Origin: Stenotrophomonas sp. 610A2 | Lineage (GTDB): Bacteria; Pseudomonadota; Gammaproteobacteria; Xanthomonadales; Xanthomonadaceae | Length of the DNA stretch: 64,000 bases | Reading direction: 5' to 3' | Assembly: GCF_030549615.1 (NCBI RefSeq) | Contig: NZ_CP130832.1 | Coordinates: 3,906,001-3,970,000 of the forward strand | Shown here: positions 17,998-27,979 of the stretch, piece after piece | Layout of the letters: every line of letters starts with the position of its first letter | Numbering within the stretch: position 1 is the first letter of the stretch | Program-made: the position numbers and the translations under genes | Notes under the pieces: model-generated | What the model saw: only the letters and a program-made list of their open reading frames with translations | Told to the model about the DNA's origin: nothing | Databases searched by the model: none

Positions 17998-20900
17998 CCC
18001 CCGTTGATGACACGCAGGTCCGGCGTCGAGCCGAAGTTCTGCGCGCCCGGGTTGGCGAAGGTGATGGTCTGGGGCGCGGCGGGAATGACGGAGTTGCTAG
18101 CGGATGAGGCGACGCCGGTGCCCGCCGAATTGGTCGCAGTCACCGTGAAAGTATAGGAAACGCCGTTGGTCAGCCCGGTCACGGTGATCGGCGAGGAAGA
18201 ACCAACTTCGGTAATCCCACCGGGGTTTGCGGTGACGGTATAACCGTTCGGCGAGATGGCCGCGCCACCGGTGCTTGCCGGCGCAGTGAAGGTCACCGTT
18301 GCCTGCTGGTCACCCGCCGTCGCCGTGCCGATGGTCGGCGCAGCAGGCACGATCGCATTGACCGTGAAACTACGGGTAACGGTAGAAGCAGCGTTCGTCG
18401 ACGAATTACCCGCCTGGTCGGCATCGATGGTGCAGGTGCCAGCGGAAACGAAGGTCAGTGCACCGCCACGGGTGATGGTGCAAACGCCGGTCGTGGACGA
18501 GGTGAAGTCAATTGCGAAGCCCGTCGCTGCCCCACCTATTGCAAAGGCAGAGCTGGCAGTCAGCGTAGGCGTAGCACCGAAGTTGTAGCTGCTCGGCTGG
18601 GCGAAGGTAATGATCTGGTTGGCTTTGGGAGTGACGGGGTTGGATGCGCCGGAAGCACTGCCGGTGCCAATGGCATTCGTCGCGGTCACGCTGAACGTAT
18701 AGGCCGTGCCGTTGGTCAGGCTACCAACGGTGATGACACAGGCCGTCGGACCGGCACAGCTACCGGTTGCACCGCCTGGGTTGGCGGTTGCGGTATAGCT
18801 TGTGATTGCCGAACCACCACTGCTGCCCGGTGCGGTGAAAGTCACCGTAGCTTGCGTGTCACCAGCCGTCGCCGTCCCGATGGCAGGTGCACCCGGCGCA
18901 GTTGGTACAGCAACGGTATGGGTACTGCCACTGCTGTAGGACGGAATCGCGTTGCCCGCATCATCGACGATGTTGGTGGAACCGTTGAGATTCACCTTGA
19001 GGGTGCCACTGCCGGTGATGCTGGCAATGTTCACGTTGACCGAGGTACCGCTGGATGCGGAGACGCTGGCAATGGTGCCGGTAGCAGTTCCCGTCCCCAC
19101 CAGGATGAAGTCGTCGGTGGACACATTCATCACCGCCTCATCGAAGGTCACGGTGAATGCCATCGACGTATCCGTCGACGCCGGTGAGCCGGTGACAGCG
19201 ATGCTGGTGACAGAGGGTGGGTTGTTGTCCACCGTCGCATTGGTGGTGTCGCCGGTTGTCGTCGCATTGCCCGCATTGTCGGTGGCCGTGACACTGACAT
19301 TGCGATTGGTGGCATCGATGCTGCCAGAAACGATCGTATAGGTTGCCGTCCAGGTGCCCGAGCTATTGGTGGCTGCGACTGCCGCACCACCACCGAACTC
19401 GGAGAAGTTCACGGTGACGCCGGAAATGGTGTCGGTGTTGTTGTCACCGCCGGCGGTATTGTTCCAGGTGGCGGTGACTGTATCGCCGATCTTGTAGGCA
19501 CCGCTGGTCCCAGTAGCACCGCTGATGCTGATCCGCGCGTCGGTCACCGTTGGCGCGATATTGTCCACGGTTGCATTGGTGGTGTCCGCGGCTGTGGTGC
19601 TGCCACCGGCATTCGTCGCAGTGACGCTGATGTTGCGGTTGGTTGCATCAATGGAGCCTGCCGCAATGGTGTAAGCAGCGGTCCAGATGCCACCAATATT
19701 CGACGCAGCCACGGCCGCGCCACCACCAAACTGACTGAAGTCCATGGTAACGGCGGTGATCGTTGGATTGTTATCGCCGCTGGCCGAACTATTCCAGGTG
19801 GCGGTGACCACATCATTTATCTTGTAAGTATTGCCCGCAGACGACGCGCCACTGATGCTGATCCACGCATCACTGACAATTGGTGGCGCGGGAGTGTTCA
19901 AGGCGCCTGCTACCGAGAAACTCTGAAAGCTGAAAAATGCCGGCTCATCGTTCGGGGTCTGACCAGTGCATGTCGTTGAGCAATCGAATAGAAGCTTGAA
20001 TCCTTTCAGCTTCTTCCCCAAAAATCCGCCAAGATTGCCGCTATTGAAAACGAAGCTGTCTTCGCCGGGCGTTCCGGACAGCGCCGCTGATGTCACGGTC
20101 CCACCGCTTTGCAAATAGCCAACAATACGGACATTGGTAAATTGGGATGCTCTTCCACTCAACGCTGCCGGCGCCTCGAAGCCGTGTACACCCGTCAACT
20201 CGAACGCGGTTGTGTTGACTCCGTCGGCACGTACGTAGAAGTAGTTCCCAGTGGCGCCAAGCGTGTTTGGAGAATAGAGATATTGATTACCACCGTAGGA
20301 GTACTTACCAATTGTGCCCCCAGCCTTGGTCGTCACGGTGAAATCCGATGACGAAATCGTTCGACTGCCAAAGCCGCCCCAGCCCTCCGCATCGGTGAAC
20401 CCCTTCATCCCGTCAGTCGCAATCAGTACATCGGAGAATTCCCGCAGGGCCTTCTCCGAGAAAGCCAGCCCAACCGCAACGTCTCCGCGCTGCACTTCCA
20501 ACTCCCAATCACCACCCAACGCCACGGCACCAGTAAGGTTGCTGGACGCTGCCACATCCATCCCGGTTTCACTACGGACGATGTCCAGCAGTGCACCGCC
20601 ATCGGCGTTGGCAGCCAGATCACAGCCATAGAACAGCAGATCCGCGCCCTCACGAACGGAAGTACGCAGCGCCTGCAGTGCGCCCAGCTCTGCATGCAAG
20701 GATTCGGCGGTTATACGGCTGCTGCCCAGTTGCAGCGCACCTGGACTGGCATGCGACACCACATGGATCGCGGCGAGGTCCCGATATCCCCGCAGCGCCT
20801 GCACCAGCTGCGGCAACCCGGGATGACCCGCGTCGATCTCAACCACACCGACACCGGGATTGAGCCCCGCGTAAAGCGTGGCCCGGTCCTGCACCGAGCT

Positions 20901-21164
20901 GTCGATCACCACCAGCTCGGTGATGCCTGCATGCTGCTGGATGGCCAGCGCGTCGCTGGCTTCCTCCAGGTTGGGCCGCTGCTTGTGGCTGGTGGCCTTG
21001 CCAAGCGGCAGGCTTGCGACAGCATCCCCCTGCCCCACCCGCATGTAGCTGCGCGGCTGGTAACCGCCACGCATCAGGTAGCCACCTGCCGCAGAAGAAG
21101 CGGCGGCATGCGCCGAGAACGGGAGCAACAGCGTGGATAGTGCGCCGAGCAGTGCGTGCTTCAT
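17820..21164 (-). CDS. N-terminal part of a giant DUF4347 autotransporter (frameshifted)
   Basis: 1114 codons from the ATG at 21164. Signal peptide (MKHALLGALSTLLLPFSAHA), then a DUF4347 domain, residues about 75-235, with HVVSH138 and FYGC181DLAAN. A jelly-roll-like segment (about 245-420) and repeated Ig-like modules (DARISISGATGTSGAYKIGDTVTATWNN) follow, then FN3 modules. From about residue 1035 (GAQNFGSTPDLRVINGG) the reading leaves the module family and ends in an unrelated Arg-rich tail, while the correct continuation is in another frame from 17997. The start overlaps the sulfotransferase stop as ATGA, implying translational coupling. With the frame restored the product would be about 2208 aa. 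Confidence 0.8.
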   Translation of the reverse strand: MKHALLGALSTLLLPFSAHAAASSAAGGYLMRGGYQPRSYMRVGQGDAVASLPLGKATSHKQRPNLEEASDALAIQQHAGITELVVIDSSVQDRATLYAGLNPGVGVVEIDAGHPGLPQLVQALRGYRDLAAIHVVSHASPGALQLGSSRITAESLHAELGALQALRTSVREGADLLFYGCDLAANADGGALLDIVRSETGMDVAASSNLTGAVALGGDWELEVQRGDVAVGLAFSEKALREFSDVLIATDGMKGFTDAEGWGGFGSRTISSSDFTVTTKAGGTIGKYSYGGNQYLYSPNTLGATGNYFYVRADGVNTTAFELTGVHGFEAPAALSGRASQFTNVRIVGYLQSGGTVTSAALSGTPGEDSFVFNSGNLGGFLGKKLKGFKLLFDCSTTCTGQTPNDEPAFFSFQSFSVAGALNTPAPPIVSDAWISISGASSAGNTYKINDVVTATWNSSASGDNNPTITAVTMDFSQFGGGAAVAASNIGGIWTAAYTIAAGSIDATNRNISVTATNAGGSTTAADTTNATVDNIAPTVTDARISISGATGTSGAYKIGDTVTATWNNTAGGDNNTDTISGVTVNFSEFGGGAAVAATNSSGTWTATYTIVSGSIDATNRNVSVTATDNAGNATTTGDTTNATVDNNPPSVTSIAVTGSPASTDTSMAFTVTFDEAVMNVSTDDFILVGTGTATGTIASVSASSGTSVNVNIASITGSGTLKVNLNGSTNIVDDAGNAIPSYSSGSTHTVAVPTAPGAPAIGTATAGDTQATVTFTAPGSSGGSAITSYTATANPGGATGSCAGPTACVITVGSLTNGTAYTFSVTATNAIGTGSASGASNPVTPKANQIITFAQPSSYNFGATPTLTASSAFAIGGAATGFAIDFTSSTTGVCTITRGGALTFVSAGTCTIDADQAGNSSTNAASTVTRSFTVNAIVPAAPTIGTATAGDQQATVTFTAPASTGGAAISPNGYTVTANPGGITEVGSSSPITVTGLTNGVSYTFTVTATNSAGTGVASSASNSVIPAAPQTITFANPGAQNFGSTPDLRVINGGCLRPRDWTLPSPPQLPACALSPARACSLLLRRAAARSTLTRQVTAVIWRRHRSAAHSR
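17997..18002 (-). other. Frameshift point in a six-G tract
   Basis: The minus strand reads AACGGGGGGTGTCTG here. Upstream codons give ...VINGG and downstream the family resumes as SATSGLDVTFTSSTTGVCT in another frame. One more G would join them. A real mutation, phase variation or a sequencing/assembly error in a repetitive gene are all possible. Confidence 0.75.
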
Positions 21165-22018
21165 GGGATGGCCTTGGTGATGAGTGGAGCCTGGGTCTCG
21201 GAACGTCGGGCGGCGATGATGCCCGCCGAGCTGCCCGTCTGGTCCTGCCAGAAATCCATGTCCTGGTATTTGTTGAAAAGATCCGGCGGCAGGATGCTGC
21301 GCCGGGTCTTGAACTCGACTTTGCGGCGCACGTCGTGCAGCCCTTTCACACCCAACTGCTGGTCGAAGCTCTCTTCGGCGTACTCGACGTTGTCGAAATC
21401 GTGCGCGAACTCCGCTTCACCCAGGAACTGGTAGACCAGCTGCATGGTGCGTTCCGGATGACGGCTCAGCAGTTCGTAGTCCACCAGCAGCAGGCGCTCG
21501 GAGAACTCGCCGTAATACGCTTCCTTCAAAGCAGTCCAGGCACCACCAACCACACCGCCGGCACTGATCAGCTGCTCGCAGCGGCTGTACACGGTCTGCC
21601 GTGTGGCTGGGTTGTACATCCGGCTGTAGTCGAATGGGTTGCGCCGGTGGATAGCCTCGAAGCTGTCCATCACCCAAGCCGGGTTGCGCACGCAGCAGAT
21701 GACCTTGAAGTCCGGTACCAGCCCGGCCAGTTGGTGCATGCGCGCGGTCCACTGCCGGTTGGTGTCGAACACCAGCTGCGCCGGGGTATCGGCGTAATAG
21801 GCACCAAGGATGGCGTTGCAGATGGCCTTGCGCTTGGCCTCGTCGAAGAACGCCGCCGATTCGCCGCCCGCGCCCATCTGTTCCAGCGCACCATTGAGCA
21901 GGCCGGCGACCGGGCTGCTCATGGCCGCATGGAAGCGTGGGTTCTGCCGCAGGATGCCGGCCAGCAGGGTCGAGCCGGAACGTGGCAGGCCAGCAATGAA
22001 GTGGTAACGCCGGCTCAT
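21161..22018 (-). CDS. Sulfotransferase family protein
   Basis: 285 aa from the ATG at 22018 (GGAG about 10 bases upstream). The PAPS 5'-phosphosulfate loop is at residues 10-18 (GLPRSGSTL), and the 3'-phosphate-binding segment is in FKVICCVRNPAWVMDSFEAI. There is no signal peptide, so it acts in the cytoplasm, where PAPS is available. The family includes protein tyrosine and carbohydrate sulfotransferases. Its stop overlaps the autotransporter start (ATGA), so the two are made together. Sulfation of that surface protein is a natural hypothesis but is inference. Alternatives are a small-molecule or glycan acceptor. Confidence 0.85.
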   Translation of the reverse strand: MSRRYHFIAGLPRSGSTLLAGILRQNPRFHAAMSSPVAGLLNGALEQMGAGGESAAFFDEAKRKAICNAILGAYYADTPAQLVFDTNRQWTARMHQLAGLVPDFKVICCVRNPAWVMDSFEAIHRRNPFDYSRMYNPATRQTVYSRCEQLISAGGVVGGAWTALKEAYYGEFSERLLLVDYELLSRHPERTMQLVYQFLGEAEFAHDFDNVEYAEESFDQQLGVKGLHDVRRKVEFKTRRSILPPDLFNKYQDMDFWQDQTGSSAGIIAARRSETQAPLITKAIP

Positions 22019-22211
22019 GCGCGCGGCTCCGCGGCCACCGCACGGGCGGCAGCCATCGGATAGCAGCGGACGCGCACCACCCAAGCTGGCGGCACGCCTT
22101 TAGCAACACACATACAGCCCCCTGTCATGACATCCCCACCGGCAGCACCGGCTTTTTTTGCTCGCTCTATTGGGTTAACCGGCAAAAGCGGCGCGCCACG
22201 ATCACGCCATT

Positions 22212-22227
22212 TGTGAAATCAATCACA
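22212..22227. promoter_or_regulatory. CRP/Clp-type binding site TGTGA-N6-TCACA
   Basis: TGTGA-AATCAA-TCACA matches both half-sites of the CRP consensus with the correct six-base spacer. In xanthomonads the CRP homologue Clp recognises the same sequence. It lies about 195 bases before the sulfotransferase start and 100 bases past the glmS hairpin, so the sulfotransferase-autotransporter operon is the likely target. Confidence 0.65.
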
Positions 22228-22324
22228 CTTCCGAGTTGCCGAACCCAAGAACGCTCCCGGCGCGAACTGTGACCGAAATCCAGAGCGCCGTCTGTAGGGG
22301 CCACCCGGACACCCCACAAAGCAA

Positions 22325-22347
22325 AAGCCCGGCGCTGGGCCGGGCTT
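22325..22347 (-). terminator. glmS terminator
   Basis: A nine-bp stem AAGCCCGGC / GCCGGGCTT with a five-base loop, about 78 bases after the glmS stop; four A at 22323-22326 give a T tract on the minus strand. Confidence 0.75.
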
Positions 22348-22424
22348 CTAGCAACGTCGGGGAGAGAGGACCGGGCTGCTGGATGTGATTATCCGCAGCC
22401 TCGGTTACACCCACGTGACAGATA

Positions 22425-24257
<1,833 letters not shown>

Positions 24258-24281
24258 GGCCTACCCATTGGTAATTACGAG

Positions 24282-24378
24282 CGGACATTCTAAGTCAGCT
24301 GGATCAGACAACCAGCGGACATGTCGGGACATCGGCACCCGGACACTGTCCGCGCGAGCGTCCGCGGACACCCGGACA
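24282..24378. promoter_or_regulatory. Cluster of CGGACA/TGTCCG sites (enhancer-like)
   Basis: CGGACA occurs at 24282, 24316, 24340, 24365 and 24373, and TGTCCG at 24347. 24340-24352 is a perfect palindrome, CGGACA-C-TGTCCG, and GTCCGCGGAC (24360-24369) is another. The cluster lies about 45-140 bases upstream of the sigma-54 element, where an NtrC-type activator binds. The regulator at 37628-38965 is the obvious candidate. The same region is the glmS upstream region on the other strand. Confidence 0.65.
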
Positions 24379-24406
24379 CTCACATCACTGAATATTTTCC
24401 AAACAA

Positions 24407-24419
24407 ATTCAATACCTTG
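24407..24419 (+). promoter_or_regulatory. Possible IHF site
   Basis: ATTCAATACCTTG matches the IHF consensus WATCAANNNNTTR with one mismatch, inside an A/T-rich stretch (24389-24417) between the CGGACA cluster and the -24 element. IHF bending is common at sigma-54 promoters; here it is tentative. Confidence 0.3.
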
Positions 24420-24422
24420 GAG

Positions 24423-24439
24423 TTGGCACGCGATCTGCT
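24423..24439 (+). promoter_or_regulatory. Sigma-54 (-24/-12) promoter of the permease cassette
   Basis: TTGGCAC-GCGAT-CTGCT carries the invariant GG (24425-24426) and GC (24437-24438) ten bases apart and closely matches TGGCAC-N5-TTGCA. Transcription would start near 24450, giving a leader of about 23 bases before the ATG at 24473. Confidence 0.75.
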
Positions 24440-24472
24440 TAATGGATAACAAACCCAGCAGCGAAGCCGACG

Positions 24473-25741
24473 ATGATCCGCGACACCTCCGCCCAGGACC
24501 AGGTAAGTACCCAGCGCCCGCAACCCGTGTGGCGTCGCTACATGTGGCCGGCGTTGATCACCGTGGTGGTGGTCGCCGGCATTGGCTACGTCGTCAGCAA
24601 CTGGCTGGGCGCCAGCCGCTCGTTCGACGGTGACCGCCTGCGCATCGCCGAGGTCAAGCGCGGCGACCTGGTCCGCGACATCGCCGCCGATGGCCGCGTC
24701 ATCGCTGCCAACAGCCCGGTGCTGTACGCCATCTCCGCCGGTACCGTGACCTTGAAGGTGGTCGCCGGTGACGTGGTCAAGCAGGGCCAGGAGCTGGCGG
24801 TGATCGACAGCCCGGAACTGCGCAGCAAGCTGGCCCAGGAGCAGGCAACCCTGGCCGGCCTGGAAGCCGAAGCCAGCCGCGCCGCACTGGACGCCACCCT
24901 GGCCCGCGCCACCGGCGCCAAGCTGTCCGACCAGGCCGGACTGGTGCGCACCGCAGCCCAGCGCGACCTGGAACGCTACCAGCGCGGCTTCGATGGCGGC
25001 GCGGTGCCGCAGGTCGATCTGGCCAAGGCCCAGGACGAGCTGAAGAAAGCCCAGATCGAACTGCAGCACGCCCAGCAGGACGCCAGCCTGCAAAGCCAGG
25101 GAGCAACCCTGGATGCACGCAACAAGCGCCTGCTGGCCGATCGCCAGCAGGCGGTAGTGGACGAAGTGAAGCGCCAGGTCGATGCACTGACCCTGCGCGC
25201 ACCCTTCGATGGCCAGGTTGGCCAGGTGCAGGCCACCCAGCACACCCAGGTCGCCACCAACGCCCCGATCCTGGGCGTGGTCGATCTGTCGCGCTTCGAA
25301 ATCGAAATCAAGGTGCCGGAAAGCTTCGCCCGTGACCTGGCCATCGGCATGCCGGCCCAGCTCACCAGCGGTTCGGGCCAACCGTTCCCGGGTGAGATCG
25401 CCGCGGTGTCGCCGGAAGTGGTCAACGGCGAAGTCGTCGCCCGCCTGCGCTTCTCCGACAAGCAGCCGCCCGGCCTGCGCCAGAGCCAGCGCATGAGCGC
25501 ACGCATCCTGCTCGATACCCGCAACAACGTGCTCAAGGTCGAGCGCGGCCCGTTCGTCGAGCAGTCCGGTGGTCGCTACGCCTATGTACTGAGCGGCAGC
25601 ACCGCGGTGCGTCGCCCGATCCAGACCGGTGTCAGCAGCCTGGGCGAAGTTGAAATCGTCTCCGGCCTGCAGCCGGGCGAAAAGATCGTTGTCTCCGGTG
25701 CGGACCTGTTCGGCGATATCGAACGCGTATCGATCAATTGA
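24473..25741 (+). CDS. HlyD/MacA-type periplasmic adaptor (membrane fusion protein)
   Basis: 422 aa. A short cytoplasmic N-terminus, one membrane span (about 25-45, MWPALITVVVVAGIGYVVSNW), then a lipoyl-like half-motif (VLYAISAGTVTLKVVAGDVVKQGQELAVIDSPEL). A long alpha-hairpin follows (about 110-215), then the second half (LRAPFDGQVGQVQATQHTQV) and beta-barrel/membrane-proximal domains. Such adaptors link an inner-membrane ABC exporter to an outer-membrane channel. First gene of the cassette, behind the sigma-54 promoter. No TolC-like gene is in the cluster, so an outside channel would be needed. Confidence 0.9.
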   Translation: MIRDTSAQDQVSTQRPQPVWRRYMWPALITVVVVAGIGYVVSNWLGASRSFDGDRLRIAEVKRGDLVRDIAADGRVIAANSPVLYAISAGTVTLKVVAGDVVKQGQELAVIDSPELRSKLAQEQATLAGLEAEASRAALDATLARATGAKLSDQAGLVRTAAQRDLERYQRGFDGGAVPQVDLAKAQDELKKAQIELQHAQQDASLQSQGATLDARNKRLLADRQQAVVDEVKRQVDALTLRAPFDGQVGQVQATQHTQVATNAPILGVVDLSRFEIEIKVPESFARDLAIGMPAQLTSGSGQPFPGEIAAVSPEVVNGEVVARLRFSDKQPPGLRQSQRMSARILLDTRNNVLKVERGPFVEQSGGRYAYVLSGSTAVRRPIQTGVSSLGEVEIVSGLQPGEKIVVSGADLFGDIERVSIN

Positions 25742-25750
25742 TTCAAAGCC

Positions 25751-25833
25751 GGGAGTCGAGAGTCGGGGTGAAGAAGCTGCAGTTGTCCGGGTTGTCGTGA
25801 ACCCTGCCGCCAACGCTGAAACGCTCGACTCCC
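25751..25833. repeat. Inverted repeat in the adaptor-ATPase gap
   Basis: GGGAGTCGAG (25751-25760) and its exact complement (25824-25833) flank 63 bases in the 169-base gap between adaptor and ATPase genes. No gene is seen in the gap. It could form an mRNA stem that lowers downstream expression; that function is a guess. Confidence 0.4.
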
Positions 25834-25910
25834 TGGCCCCCGCCCAACTGCTGCTCTGCTTCACCGTCCCGCTCCACCATCCACATTCCCCGTCGCTGAA
25901 AGGAATACCC

Positions 25911-26636
25911 ATGCTCCATATGCAATCCGTCTCCAAGGTCTTCCGTACCGAACAGGTCGAAACCCATGCGCTGCGTTCGCTGGACCTGCATGTGCGCGAA
26001 GGCGAATTCGTCGCGGTCACCGGCCCCTCGGGCTCGGGCAAGACCACCTTCCTCAACATCGCCGGCCTGCTGGAAACCTTCACCAGCGGCCAGTACCTGC
26101 TTGATGGCCAGGACGTCAGCCACCTCGGCGATGACGCCCGCTCGCGCCTGCGCAACCAGAAGATCGGCTTCATCTTCCAGGGCTTCAACCTGATCCCCGA
26201 CCTCAACCTGTTCGACAACGTCGATGTGCCGCTGCGCTACCGCGGCATGCCGTCGGCCGAGCGCAAGCAGCGCATCGAGAAGGCCTTGAGTGATGTCGGC
26301 CTGGGTTCGCGCATGAAGCACTACCCGGCAGAACTGTCCGGCGGTCAGCAGCAGCGTGCGGCAATCGCCCGCGCCCTGGCTGGCAGCCCGCGCCTGCTGC
26401 TGGCCGACGAACCGACCGGTAACCTCGATACGCAGATGGCACGTGGCGTCATGGAGCTGCTGGAGGAGATCAACAGCCAGGGCACCACCATCGTCATGGT
26501 GACCCATGATCCGGAACTGGCCGCACGCGCCCAGCGCAACGTGCACATCGTCGATGGCCAGGCCACCGACCTGATCCGCGAGCCGGTGCTGGCCCACGCC
26601 GCGCGCATCGCCGCCGTTGCCGACAACCAGGGCTGA
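25911..26636 (+). CDS. ABC transporter ATP-binding protein (MacB/LolD type)
   Basis: 241 aa. The ATG at 25911 has AAAGGAAT upstream. Walker A GPSGSGKTT (38-46), Q-loop (GFIFQGFNLIPDLN), signature LSGGQQQR, Walker B LLLADEPTGNLD and H-loop (VMVTHDPELAAR) are all intact. It is the only ATPase in the cassette and is followed after 8 bases by the first of eight permease genes, so it probably energises all of them. By family such ATPases drive mechanotransmission-type export or extraction of substrates from the inner membrane or periplasm, not transport across the inner membrane. Confidence 0.95.
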   Translation: MLHMQSVSKVFRTEQVETHALRSLDLHVREGEFVAVTGPSGSGKTTFLNIAGLLETFTSGQYLLDGQDVSHLGDDARSRLRNQKIGFIFQGFNLIPDLNLFDNVDVPLRYRGMPSAERKQRIEKALSDVGLGSRMKHYPAELSGGQQQRAAIARALAGSPRLLLADEPTGNLDTQMARGVMELLEEINSQGTTIVMVTHDPELAARAQRNVHIVDGQATDLIREPVLAHAARIAAVADNQG

Positions 26637-26644
26637 TCGCGCGC

Positions 26645-27976
26645 ATGTCGCTGTTTGCCTACCACCTCCGCCAAGGCCTGCGCAGTCTGCGCCGCACTCC
26701 CGTGCTCACCGCACTGATGGTCCTGTCGATTGCGATGGGCATTGGTGCATCGATGACCACGCTGACGGTAAAGCACCTGCTCTCCGGCGATCCCCTGCCC
26801 GGTCGCAGTGGGCAGATCTATTACCCGCAGGTGGATGCATCGGTGCGGGGTGAGCGGGCCCGCCGCGAACCGTTGGACATGCTCGACTACACCTCGGCGA
26901 CGGACCTGTGGCGTGACGGTCCTGCCGATCGCAAGGCTTTGGTGGTGGACAGCCCCGTCAAGTTATCCGCTCCCGGTAGCCAAGAGCCGGCGATGATGAC
27001 CACGTTGCTGTCCACCACCGCCGATTTCTTCCCGATGTTCCAGGTACCGATGGCCTACGGCGCCGGCTGGTCGGCCGAGGATGACCAGCGCCGCGCCCGC
27101 GTGGCGGTGATCTCCTCGGAGTTGAACCAGCGCCTGTTCGATGGCAAGGACAGCACCGGCAAGATGCTGCGCATCCGCGGCAGCGAAGTGCGCATCATCG
27201 GCGTGCTCAAGCCGTGGCGTCCATCGCCCCTGTTCTACACCGTCGCCGGTGGCCGCTTCGCACAGGGCGATACGGCCGACTACTACCGTCCGGTCGAAGA
27301 CGTGATGGTGCCGTTCTTCACCGGCCTGCAGATCAACGCCGGCAACTTCCAGCAGTTCACCTGCAACACGCTGCCGGAGAAGCCGGGCCATCTGGAAAAC
27401 ACCGACTGCGTGTGGCTGCAGTTGTGGGTGCAGTTGAACGACGCGGCCAAGGTCACTGCCTACCAGCAGCACCTGCAGGCCTATGTGCAGCAACAACAGC
27501 AGCTGGGCCGCATCAGCCAGCCAGAGCTGATGCGCCTGCGCAGCCTGATGGAGTGGATGGATTACAACGGCGTGGTGCCGCGTGACGTCAAGCTGCAGGC
27601 ATGGATCGCGCTGGCCTTCCTGGTGATCTGCCTGTTCAACACCATCGGCCTGCTGCTGGCCAAGTTCCTGCGCCGCACCGGCGAGATCGGCGTGCTGCGC
27701 GCACTCGGCGCGACCCGCGCGATGGTGTTCCAGCAATGCCTGATAGAGGCGGCGCTGATCGGTGTTGGCGGCGCGGTGCTGGGATTGCTGTTCACCCTGA
27801 TCGGGCTGTGGAGCATCCGCCAGCAGCCACTGGCCTATGCCGACATGGTGCAGCTGGACATGACCATGCTTGGTATCACCTTCGCCACCGCAGTGGTGAC
27901 CACCGTAATTGCTGGACTGCTGCCGGCGCTGCGCGCCGCCCGCATCGATCCGGCCCTGCAGATCAAGGCGCTGTAA
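26645..27976 (+). CDS. FtsX/MacB-like ABC permease, type A (pair 1)
   Basis: 443 aa. N-terminal span (TALMVLSIAMGIGASMTTL), a large periplasmic MacB-PCD domain (about 45-310), then three C-terminal spans with the coupling segment KFLRRTGEIGVLRALGATRAMVF; ends ARIDPALQIKAL. The periplasmic domain has a Cys pair 14 residues apart just before a Trp (C...DCVWLQLW), found in all four type A proteins here. It is followed after 3 bases by the type B gene, suggesting a heterodimer. Confidence 0.92.
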   Translation: MSLFAYHLRQGLRSLRRTPVLTALMVLSIAMGIGASMTTLTVKHLLSGDPLPGRSGQIYYPQVDASVRGERARREPLDMLDYTSATDLWRDGPADRKALVVDSPVKLSAPGSQEPAMMTTLLSTTADFFPMFQVPMAYGAGWSAEDDQRRARVAVISSELNQRLFDGKDSTGKMLRIRGSEVRIIGVLKPWRPSPLFYTVAGGRFAQGDTADYYRPVEDVMVPFFTGLQINAGNFQQFTCNTLPEKPGHLENTDCVWLQLWVQLNDAAKVTAYQQHLQAYVQQQQQLGRISQPELMRLRSLMEWMDYNGVVPRDVKLQAWIALAFLVICLFNTIGLLLAKFLRRTGEIGVLRALGATRAMVFQQCLIEAALIGVGGAVLGLLFTLIGLWSIRQQPLAYADMVQLDMTMLGITFATAVVTTVIAGLLPALRAARIDPALQIKAL

Positions 27977-27979
27977 GCG

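Larger units (their letters stand above)
22019..22424. other. Intergenic region between glmS and the sulfotransferase gene
   Basis: No gene seen. It holds the glmS terminator (22325-22347), a CRP/Clp-type site (22212-22227), and a short CCGG hairpin followed by seven T on the plus strand (near 22138-22159). The promoter of the sulfotransferase operon should lie between about 22050 and 22210; I see only weak -10 candidates (around 22167-22180). Confidence 0.5.

Noticed and set aside
22138..22160. Hairpin with seven T on the plus strand upstream of the sulfotransferase gene
   Set aside because: The stem is only CCGG/CCGG and no plus-strand gene lies upstream to be terminated.
24442..24633. Alternative plus-strand start (MDNKPSSEADDD) just before the adaptor gene
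   Set aside because: The frame has no membrane span or family similarity and stops after about 60 codons; the frame from 24473 gives a full adaptor.
24380..26218. Minus-strand open frame of about 612 codons opposite the adaptor and ATPase genes
   Set aside because: Antisense shadow; covers the sigma-54 promoter and two well-supported genes.
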